This document shows positions 1-4,266 of a stretch of 11,020 nt of DNA, in pieces. The DNA is from Candidatus Gastranaerophilales bacterium (GTDB taxonomy: Bacteria; Cyanobacteriota; Vampirovibrionia; Gastranaerophilales; Gastranaerophilaceae), in assembly GCA_910587245.1 (NCBI GenBank), contig CAJULX010000042.1, positions 1 through 11,020 on the forward strand, given 5' to 3'. The translations under genes were made by a program, and so were the position numbers. Within the stretch, counting starts at the first letter, position 1. Each line of letters begins with the position of its first letter. The notes under the pieces are model-generated. The model saw only the letters and a list, made by a program, of their open reading frames with translations, did not search any database and was not told the DNA's origin.

Positions 1-2
1 AC

Positions 3-455
3 GGTATTGATGAAAAAACAAAAGAAATTTTTGTCACAGCACATGATATTTCACCGAAGTCTCATGTTATGATGCAGGCAGCATTCCAATTACATACTGA
101 TAATGCCGTTTCAAAAACGGTAAATTTTGAAGAAGATGCAACCCTTGAAGATGTTGCTCAGGCTTATATTCTTGCATACAAAAACGACCTGAAAGGCATT
201 ACCGTATACAGAAACAATTCAAGATTTTCTCAGCCTATGCTTTTAGAAGGCAAAAAAGACGATAAAAAAGCAGAAACTGCAGTTGAAGCAAAACCTGAAC
301 AAGAAGAACATAAAGAATTAAAGGTTGAAAAAACGGAAATTGACGAACACGGGGTTGAAATAAAAACCGTTGTGTGTCCTGAATGCGGAAATTCAATTAA
401 AATGGCGGAAGGCTGTTTTATCTGTTTAAATTGCGGTTATTCAGGCTGTTCATAA
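3..455 (+). CDS. nrdJ: Adenosylcobalamin-dependent ribonucleotide reductase, C-terminal part
   Basis: This is the last 150 residues of a class II ribonucleotide reductase; the reading frame is open from the first bases, so the gene begins upstream of the window. The enzyme reduces ribonucleotides to deoxyribonucleotides with a B12-derived radical and needs no oxygen. What is seen: the stretch GIDEKTKEIFVTAHDISPKSH and the later LKGITVYRNNSR, both typical of the NrdJ C-terminal region; then a Lys/Glu-rich linker (about residues 80-120 of the visible part); then a cysteine-rich tail CPECGNSIKM...CFICLNCGYSGCS. That tail resembles the C-terminal zinc-binding, redox-active cysteine module of the family. 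An apparent ATG at 69 is internal, because homology continues upstream of it. The gene is followed by a strong terminator 25 bases after the stop. Identification rests on recognised family motifs and is firm; only the N-terminus is unseen. Confidence 0.9.
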   Translation, partial: GIDEKTKEIFVTAHDISPKSHVMMQAAFQLHTDNAVSKTVNFEEDATLEDVAQAYILAYKNDLKGITVYRNNSRFSQPMLLEGKKDDKKAETAVEAKPEQEEHKELKVEKTEIDEHGVEIKTVVCPECGNSIKMAEGCFICLNCGYSGCS

Positions 456-480
456 AACAACCGCCGCATACAATATAAAC

Positions 481-514
481 AAAAAATCCCGCAAAATTAA
501 CTGCGGGATTTTTT
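481..514 (+). terminator. Rho-independent terminator of nrdJ
   Basis: A perfect 13-base inverted repeat lies here: AAAAAATCCCGCA, an 8-base loop, then TGCGGGATTTTTT. The GC core is TCCCGCA/TGCGGGA and the 3' arm ends in six T. It starts 25 bases after the nrdJ stop. The flanking A-run and T-run make it symmetric, but no minus-strand gene ends here. Confidence 0.92.
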
Positions 515-537
515 AAATTCCATCCTTTGCTAATGCC

Positions 538-568
538 GATACGGAGGATGTTTTGGCGTATCTTTTTT
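538..568 (+). terminator. Second terminator-like hairpin ahead of rubredoxin (possible attenuator)
   Basis: GATACG (538-543) pairs perfectly with CGTATC (557-562) across a 13-base loop and is followed directly by six T (563-568). Within the same stretch CATCC (521-525) could instead pair with GGATG (546-550), which lies in the loop, so the two stems are not strictly exclusive. It may be a back-up terminator for nrdJ or a 5' leader attenuator for the rubredoxin gene. The 6-bp stem is modest and the loop is large. Confidence 0.4.
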
Positions 569-569
569 C

Positions 570-585
570 ACAATATTTTTATTGT
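570..585. promoter_or_regulatory. Perfect palindrome upstream of rubredoxin, possible operator
   Basis: ACAATA (570-575), four T, TATTGT (580-585) is a perfect 6-bp inverted repeat with a 4-base spacer, 20 bases before the rubredoxin start. A further overlapping repeat AATATTTT/AAAATATT occupies 572-579 and 586-593. The position between any promoter and the ribosome binding site fits a repressor site. The regulator is unknown, and AT-rich palindromes arise easily by chance. Confidence 0.35.
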
Positions 586-605
586 AAAATATTAAGGAGA
601 TAAAA

Positions 606-767
606 ATGGAAAAATACGTTTGCCTTTTATGCGGATATGTTTACGACCCCGAGGCAGGAGACCCTGATAACGGAATAGAACCGAATACACCGTTTGAAAA
701 TTTGCCCGAGGATTACAAATGCCCCGTGTGCTACGCAGGAAAAGGCCAATTCGTAAAAAAAGATTAA
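606..767 (+). CDS. Rubredoxin
   Basis: A 53-residue one-iron electron carrier, the usual rubredoxin size (about 52-55 residues). It starts MEKYVCLLCGYVYDPEAGD and carries the two cysteine pairs C6-x2-C9-G and C39-P-V-C42 that bind the Fe(Cys)4 centre. The middle DPDNGIEPNTPFENLPEDYKCP matches the family. Two positions differ from the common pattern: the residue after the fourth cysteine is Tyr (CPVCYAGK) where Gly is usual, and Tyr replaces the common Trp before CP. The start is set by AAGGAGA at 594-600, five bases before the ATG. Rubredoxins donate electrons to peroxide- or superoxide-reducing enzymes or other redox partners in the cytoplasm; the partner is not in view. The PLP enzyme gene follows 32 bases later and may share its transcript. 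Confidence 0.93.
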   Translation: MEKYVCLLCGYVYDPEAGDPDNGIEPNTPFENLPEDYKCPVCYAGKGQFVKKD

Positions 768-769
768 AA

Positions 770-784
770 CCCCGTAATTCGGGG
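770..784 (+). other. Intergenic hairpin between rubredoxin and the PLP enzyme
   Basis: CCCCG, loop TAATT, CGGGG forms a perfect 5-bp GC stem beginning two bases after the rubredoxin stop. No T-run follows on the plus strand, so it is unlikely to be a full terminator there; it may stabilise or trim a joint transcript. Read on the minus strand it is followed by TTTTAATC and six T, but no minus-strand gene ends there. Confidence 0.45.
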
Positions 785-799
785 TAAAAGGAAAAGAAT

Positions 800-2071
800 A
801 TGGAAGTTTTGGAAAATGATATAAGCGGCGCTCGCACGCTTCAAGCAAGAAAAATTGTTGAAGAGGCGGAAAATGCAGTGTGTCATCTTTTTAAAAAAAC
901 TGATGAAATCGCAGAATATAACCAGCTAAAAGTATTAAAGGCTTTTCAAAAAAATAAAATCGGGGAAGAACATTTTTACACAGTGACAGGCTACGGGCAC
1001 GATGACCTCGGGCGTGAAGCACTGGATAATGTTTTTAAAGATACATTTAATTGTGAAGCTGCAATTGTTCGTCCGCATTTTGTTTCAGGTACACATACCA
1101 TTGCATGCGCGCTTTTTGGCGTTTTAAGACCGAATGACAGACTGGTTTCAATTGCAGGCGCCCCTTATGATACGCTTGATGAAATTATAGGAAAAAACGA
1201 AAACCACGAATTTTATAATTGTTCCCTTAAGGCTATGGGCGTAAAATATGATGAAATCCCGCTTGTAAACGGTTTAGACGTTGATTTTGAAGCTATCCCT
1301 AAATACATTAAACCCGATACAAAAATGGTTACAATTCAGCGCTCGCGCGGATACAGCCTTAGAAATTCTTTAACGGTTGAAGATATTGAACGCATTATAA
1401 AAATTGTAAAAAGCATAAACCCGAAAACTGTTTGTTTTGTAGACAACTGTTACGGTGAATTTACACAAAAGCTTGAACCTACCGATGTCGGAGCGGATTT
1501 AATTGCAGGAAGCCTTATTAAAAACCCCGGCGGCGGCATAGTTGAAGCGGGCGGATACCTTGCAGGCAGAAAAGATTTAATTGAAATGTGCGCAAGAAGA
1601 CTCACTGCCCCCGGTATAGGAACGGAAGGCGGCGCCATGTTTAACCAGACGCGCGTTATGCTGCAAGGATTTTTTATGGCGCCAAGCGTAGTTTCATACG
1701 CTGTTAAGGGTGCTATTCTTGCTGCTAAAGTGTTTGAAAATGTCGGGTTTAAGACTCATCCTCTATCTGATTGTACAAGATGTGATTTAATCCAGACAAT
1801 AAAATTTGAAAAGCAGGAAGCACAAGAGGCTTTTTGCCGTGCATTGCAAAAATATTCGCCCGTTGAAAGTTATTTGACACCCATTCCTGACGGGGTTCCG
1901 GGGTATGAAGACAAGCTTATTATGGCAGGCGGAAGCTTCATAGAGGGCTCTACCATTGAATTATCCGCCGACGGGCCATGCCGTCCTCCTTATGCTGTTT
2001 ATATGCAGGGCGGCTTGAGTTATTTCCATGTAAAATTAGCCCTTATCGGTATTTTGAAAGAATTGGCCTAA
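800..2071 (+). CDS. PLP-dependent methionine gamma-lyase family protein (YnbB / 'aluminium resistance' type)
   Basis: A 423-residue, full-length protein of the Met_gamma_lyase/YnbB family (fold type I, Cys/Met-metabolism-like PLP enzymes). Motifs in order: HFYTVTGYGHDDLGREALD (residues 58-76); AAIVRPHFVSGTHTI near 87-101; IQRSRGYSLRNSLT near 179-192; FVDNCYGEF (213-221), whose Asp215 should contact the PLP ring nitrogen; GSLIKNPGGGI (237-247), whose Lys241 is the likely Schiff-base lysine; and RPPYAVYMQGGLSY near the C-terminus. The start follows AAGGA at 788-792 with a seven-base gap. Family members are annotated as carbon-sulfur lyases or, historically, as aluminium resistance proteins; the physiological substrate is generally not established and cannot be read from the sequence. 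Its last 36 bases overlap, tail to tail, the end of a minus-strand gene. Confidence 0.9.
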   Translation: MEVLENDISGARTLQARKIVEEAENAVCHLFKKTDEIAEYNQLKVLKAFQKNKIGEEHFYTVTGYGHDDLGREALDNVFKDTFNCEAAIVRPHFVSGTHTIACALFGVLRPNDRLVSIAGAPYDTLDEIIGKNENHEFYNCSLKAMGVKYDEIPLVNGLDVDFEAIPKYIKPDTKMVTIQRSRGYSLRNSLTVEDIERIIKIVKSINPKTVCFVDNCYGEFTQKLEPTDVGADLIAGSLIKNPGGGIVEAGGYLAGRKDLIEMCARRLTAPGIGTEGGAMFNQTRVMLQGFFMAPSVVSYAVKGAILAAKVFENVGFKTHPLSDCTRCDLIQTIKFEKQEAQEAFCRALQKYSPVESYLTPIPDGVPGYEDKLIMAGGSFIEGSTIELSADGPCRPPYAVYMQGGLSYFHVKLALIGILKELA

Positions 2072-2284
2072 TATTTTCTTTATTGTATCCAGAATTTTTT
2101 CAAATTTTTTACAGTCGGTGTGAAGTTCTTTGCAAAATTTTACACCAAGACTTGAAAGAGCTTTTATATCAGGGTTTTTTGTAATTTTGTGTATTTTTTC
2201 AAACAAAACGTTCAGCGCTTTTGTGCCTTCAATTTGCTCTAATATAAAATCATCTAAAGAAGAATGACTGTTTTTATTTTTCAT
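2036..2284 (-). CDS. Small helical protein of unknown function, divergent from the XRE regulator
   Basis: I do not recognise this 82-residue product. It is charged, lysine-rich and apparently all-helical, with no signal peptide or membrane segment. It has a segment DDFILEQIEGTKALNVLFEK, two cysteines (FCKEL and HTDCKK), and a C-terminal helix KKFEKILDTIKKILGQFF that would be amphipathic. Evidence that it is real: protein-like composition, an extended -10 promoter immediately upstream on its own strand (TGC-TATAAT, 2306-2314), and a short AGGTT six bases before the ATG. It ends inside the 3' end of the PLP enzyme gene (36-base overlap, opposite strands). It is transcribed away from the XRE gene, and the shared gap contains palindromes over its promoter, so regulation by that XRE protein is likely. 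It could be a partner, antitoxin-like or effector protein; no function is assigned. Confidence 0.65.
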   Translation of the reverse strand: MKNKNSHSSLDDFILEQIEGTKALNVLFEKIHKITKNPDIKALSSLGVKFCKELHTDCKKFEKILDTIKKILGQFFQNTDKG

Positions 2285-2305
2285 AGCTAGAACCTATTTT
2301 CCTTA

Positions 2306-2314
2306 ATTATAGCA
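2306..2314 (-). promoter_or_regulatory. Extended -10 promoter of the 82-aa gene
   Basis: Read on the minus strand this is TGC-TATAAT: a perfect -10 hexamer (2311-2306) with the TGn extension. The expected start near 2299 would leave a leader of about 15 bases containing AGGTT before the ATG at 2284. The -35 region is poor (CGTTAT at 17 bp), as is common for extended -10 promoters. Confidence 0.7.
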
Positions 2315-2340
2315 CTTTACGACTTATCATAACGTAAAGT
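2314..2340. promoter_or_regulatory. Inverted repeat over the reverse promoter, candidate operator
   Basis: ACTTTACG (2314-2321), 11 bases, CGTAAAGT (2333-2340) is a perfect 8-bp inverted repeat. It covers the -35 to -10 spacer of the promoter for the 82-aa gene, so a bound protein would block it. The half-site TTTACG recurs at 2350-2355, giving three half-sites spaced 17 bases centre to centre (2316, 2333 inverted, 2350). The XRE protein encoded next door is the obvious candidate binder. Confidence 0.6.
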
Positions 2341-2351
2341 TAACAAATTTT

Positions 2352-2370
2352 TACGTATAAACTATACGTA
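2352..2370. promoter_or_regulatory. Perfect palindrome ending on the XRE start codon, candidate autoregulatory operator
   Basis: TACGTATA, spacer AAC, TATACGTA: perfect 8-bp arms. The final A (2370) is the first base of the XRE ATG. It contains TATAAA (2356-2361), a possible -10 box eight bases ahead of the ATG, so a bound protein would repress the gene. No Shine-Dalgarno is visible, so a leaderless transcript is possible. Confidence 0.65.
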
Positions 2371-2597
2371 TGAATGAGGATGTATATAAAAAACTTGCCT
2401 TAAACATTAAAAAATATAGAAAATTAAGGGGCTTAACCCAAGAAAATCTTGCAGATGATATTGACATAGGTATTAACCATATGGGCAAAATTGAAGTTGC
2501 ATATTCAAAACCCTCTTTCGGCACAATTATAGACATTGCAAATGCTCTTGATATCAGCCTAAAAGAGCTTTTTGATTTTGATAATCCCCCGTCTTGA
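2370..2597 (+). CDS. XRE-family helix-turn-helix transcriptional regulator
   Basis: A 75-residue protein consisting of little more than one HTH_3/XRE domain (about residues 8-68): LALNIKKYRKLRGLTQENLADD, then IGINHMGKIEVAYSKPSFGTIIDIANALDISLKELF. GLTQENLAD forms helix 2 and the turn, and the INHMGKIE region the recognition helix. There is no sensor or enzyme domain, so it probably acts as a dimer that reads paired half-sites. The size and the promoter-overlapping palindromes recall restriction-modification controller (C) proteins and phage-type repressors, but no restriction, methylase or phage genes are in the window. The ATG at 2370 is the only sensible start (an ATG at 2374 is out of frame) and lacks a Shine-Dalgarno. 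Inferred role: repressor of itself and of the divergent 82-aa gene. Its stop overlaps the -35 box of the next plus-strand promoter. Confidence 0.92.
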   Translation: MNEDVYKKLALNIKKYRKLRGLTQENLADDIDIGINHMGKIEVAYSKPSFGTIIDIANALDISLKELFDFDNPPS

Positions 2598-2621
2598 AAA
2601 ATATAAAAACTCGTTTATAAT
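2594..2621 (+). promoter_or_regulatory. Strong plus-strand promoter reading antisense to the hydrophobic peptide gene
   Basis: TTGAAA (2594-2599), 16 bases, TATAAT (2616-2621): five of six -35 matches and a perfect -10. The predicted start is near 2628. The -35 overlaps the XRE stop codon. The next plus-strand coding gene is about 300 bases away and has its own promoter, so this promoter most likely makes a small RNA. Confidence 0.65.
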
Positions 2622-2668
2622 AAAAATATAAAGGGCAGGGATGCTGTAACATCCCATTTAAAAACCCT
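2616..2668 (-). terminator. Terminator-like hairpin after the hydrophobic peptide gene
   Basis: On the minus strand AGGG, a 9-base bulge, GGGATG, a 6-base loop (TTACAG), CATCCC, TG, CCCT forms a two-part stem (2668-2632), followed by a T-rich tail with interruptions (TTATATTTTTATT). It begins nine bases after the peptide's stop codon. On the plus strand the same stem would sit at the very 5' end of the predicted antisense RNA. Confidence 0.5.
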
Positions 2669-2725
2669 AACTTATTTTAGTATTTAAGCGCTAGTATTAT
2701 CAGTAAAATGATTATTAGCGCTTTT
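2628..2725 (+). ncRNA. Candidate antisense RNA (possible type I antitoxin)
   Basis: Predicted from the promoter at 2594-2621. The RNA would begin AUAAAGGG and fold into a 5' hairpin (2632-2668; core GGGATG/CATCCC). A second hairpin would form from AAGCGCTA (2686-2693) and TAGCGCTT (2716-2723), which leads into four U (2722-2725) as a possible weak terminator. It is fully complementary to the 3' untranslated region and codons 7-22 of the peptide gene on the other strand. The 3' end is uncertain and transcription could run further. This is inference from promoter and folding signals only. Confidence 0.38.
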
Positions 2726-2745
2726 AAACTAATTGAAATAAGCAT
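2677..2745 (-). CDS. 22-residue hydrophobic peptide, candidate type I toxin
   Basis: The peptide begins MLISISLKAL, continues with an unbroken Ile/Leu stretch and ends LALKY: one membrane-spanning helix with lysines at residues 8 and 21. Its Shine-Dalgarno is exceptional: AAGGGGGTGA read on the minus strand (2760-2751), nine of ten matches to AAGGAGGTGA, five bases before the ATG. Length and composition resemble type I toxins such as Ibs, Fst or TxpA in style, though no homology is claimed. The stop is followed by a terminator-like hairpin and a plus-strand promoter faces it. The ORF itself contains an inverted repeat (2686-2693 with 2716-2723). A minus-strand promoter is not clear; TATAAG at 2837-2832 would give a leader of about 80 bases with two small hairpins (2797-2822). 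It may instead be a small membrane protein without toxicity, or chance. Confidence 0.5.
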   Translation of the reverse strand: MLISISLKALIIILLIILALKY

Positions 2746-2849
2746 TCTTCTCACCCCCTTTCCAACTTTCATACTGCAGTTATGTTGTTTGGACAGGAAA
2801 AGCGAGCTTTCAGGGCTTACCCGAAAATTATCTTATAATAATTTCTCCG

Positions 2850-2868
2850 TTTTTAAATCCTTTAAAAA
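2850..2868. repeat. AT-rich 8-3-8 palindrome upstream of fliI
   Basis: TTTTTAAA, spacer TCC, TTTAAAAA: perfect 8-bp arms about 50 bases before fliI and upstream of the possible minus-strand promoter of the peptide gene. It has the same arm and spacer lengths as the palindrome at the XRE start but a different sequence. It could be a regulator or nucleoid-protein site, or chance in AT-rich DNA. Confidence 0.3.
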
Positions 2869-2883
2869 TGCTAATTTATCTTT

Positions 2884-2912
2884 TTGCCTGCGGCAGAGAA
2901 AATCATTATAAT
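2884..2912 (+). promoter_or_regulatory. fliI promoter predicting a leaderless mRNA
   Basis: TTGCCT (2884-2889), 17 bases, TATAAT (2907-2912), then GTTTTT and the ATG at 2919. Transcription starting seven bases after the -10 would begin at the start codon itself. No Shine-Dalgarno precedes this ATG. A small repeat TGCC-TGC-GGCA (2885-2895) overlaps the -35. Confidence 0.65.
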
Positions 2913-2918
2913 GTTTTT

Positions 2919-4265
2919 ATGGATGAAAATATCGAATTAAAAATCCAAAATACAAAAACGCGCGCTTTGAATATCCTTGAAAATACAAAACTTTATGAAT
3001 ATAAAGGAGTGGTATCAAAGCTTTTGGGGCTTACGGTGGATGTAAAACTGCCGGGGCTTAAAATCGGCGATTTGTGTTATATTCAAACCTATACAGGTGA
3101 AAAAAAAGCGGCGGAAGTTCAAGCCTTTAAAGGCGATGTTGCACAGCTTCTTTTGCTTTATGACGGCGAAGGCATAGGGCAGGGAAGCCTTGTTGAAAGC
3201 ACGGGCGGGCCTATTATGCTTCCTGTAGGTGATTTCCTGCTGGGGCGCCTTATAAACCCTTTGGGGGAACCTATGGACGGGCGGCCCTTGGATGTTACAA
3301 ACGCCGAATATGTTAATATAAACGGTTCCGTTCCTGATGCGTTCAGCCGCCCGATTATTAAAGATTCACTTTCTACGGGTATCAGAGCGATTGACTCTCT
3401 TCTTACAATGGGTACAGGGCAGCGTATGGGGCTTTTTGCAGGCTCAGGAGTAGGTAAAAGTACCACTCTGGGTATGATTGCAAGAAATTCGGAAGCGGAT
3501 GTAAACGTTATGGCGCTGATTGGAGAACGCGGACGTGAAGTTAAAGAATTTATGGAAGATTCTCTGGGGCCTGAAGGCATGAAAAGGTCTGTGGTTGTAT
3601 GTGCAACAGGTGACCTTCCCCCTCTAATCCGTATGAAATGTCTGCTTGCAGCAACATCCGTCTGTGAATATTTCAGAGATAAAGGTAAAAAAGTATTTTT
3701 AATGACAGATACCGTGACAAGGTGTGCCATGGCAGGACGTGAAGTGGGGCTGTCGCTCGGTGAACCGCCTACAATGAAAGGATATCCGCCTTCAATATTC
3801 AGCTGGCTGCAGCGTGCTTTAGAGCGCACGGGAAATTCTGAAAAAGGCTCCATCACAGCGCTTTACACCGTCCTTATGGAAGGGGATGATATCACAGACC
3901 CCATCGTGGATATTGTGCGCGGTATTGTAGACGGACACATCTTCTTATCCAGAAAGGTAGCGGAGCAAAACCACTATCCCGCAATTGATACGCTCGGGTC
4001 AATTTCAAGACTTTTTACGACAATCACGGATAAAGAACATCAGGAAGCCGCAAGCAAGATGAGAAAAATACTTGCGCTTTACCGCGAAAACAAAGATTTG
4101 ATTGATGTCGGCATGTATCAGGCAGGTTCAAACCCGAAACTTGATATTGCAATTCAATTAATGCCTGAAATTAACGGCTTTTTACAGCAAAAAACCACCG
4201 ACATTGTTTCAATGGATACCACAATAAAAACACTTAAAGATATGATGAGAAATGTAGATATTTAA
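2919..4265 (+). CDS. fliI: FliI/SctN-family flagellar (type III export) ATPase
   Basis: A 448-residue, full-length rotary-type ATPase related to the F1 beta subunit, which powers export by the flagellar/type III secretion apparatus at the inner membrane. N-terminal barrel about 25-92; catalytic domain about 140-360 with Walker A GLFAGSGVGKST (Lys180), catalytic Glu203 in IGERGREVKEF, Walker B aspartate in FLMTDTVTR (Asp264), and the family block GREVGLSLGEPPTMKGYPPSIF. EGDDITDPIVDIVRGIVDGHIFLSR and IDTLGSISRL (candidate arginine finger, Arg364) follow; helical C-terminus 365-448. The motifs separate it from F-type and Rho ATPases, and FliI is favoured over SctN only weakly. An in-frame ATG at 2868 would add 17 residues, but a promoter lies inside that stretch, so 2919 is preferred. 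No fliH, fliJ or other flagellar gene is adjacent. The stop is one base from that of the convergent radA, with no terminator between. Confidence 0.93.
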   Translation: MDENIELKIQNTKTRALNILENTKLYEYKGVVSKLLGLTVDVKLPGLKIGDLCYIQTYTGEKKAAEVQAFKGDVAQLLLLYDGEGIGQGSLVESTGGPIMLPVGDFLLGRLINPLGEPMDGRPLDVTNAEYVNINGSVPDAFSRPIIKDSLSTGIRAIDSLLTMGTGQRMGLFAGSGVGKSTTLGMIARNSEADVNVMALIGERGREVKEFMEDSLGPEGMKRSVVVCATGDLPPLIRMKCLLAATSVCEYFRDKGKKVFLMTDTVTRCAMAGREVGLSLGEPPTMKGYPPSIFSWLQRALERTGNSEKGSITALYTVLMEGDDITDPIVDIVRGIVDGHIFLSRKVAEQNHYPAIDTLGSISRLFTTITDKEHQEAASKMRKILALYRENKDLIDVGMYQAGSNPKLDIAIQLMPEINGFLQQKTTDIVSMDTTIKTLKDMMRNVDI

Positions 4266-4266
4266 T

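Noticed and set aside
592..848. Two minus-strand open frames of 73 and 81 codons over the rubredoxin gene
   Set aside because: They are opposite a certain rubredoxin and a lyase start; their products look like random translation.
2708..2911. 67-codon plus-strand open frame before fliI
   Set aside because: No Shine-Dalgarno, no recognisable features, and it overlaps the strong start signal of the minus-strand peptide. The region is better explained as noncoding on the plus strand.
2868..2918. 17-residue N-terminal extension of FliI from an upstream in-frame ATG
   Set aside because: The stretch contains a consensus -35/-10 pair placed to start transcription at 2919, and the added residues do not resemble FliI.
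2597..2918. Known structured RNA (6S, SRP RNA, tmRNA or riboswitch) in the gap before fliI
   Set aside because: I looked for conserved cores such as the SRP GGAAGGAAGCAGCC-type loop and found none; the hairpins there are small and better fit the peptide/antisense interpretation.
3158..3856. 232-codon open frame on the minus strand inside fliI
   Set aside because: It lies wholly opposite a well-conserved ATPase, has the Ser/Pro/Arg-rich composition of an antisense shadow, and shows no recognisable domain or ribosome binding site.
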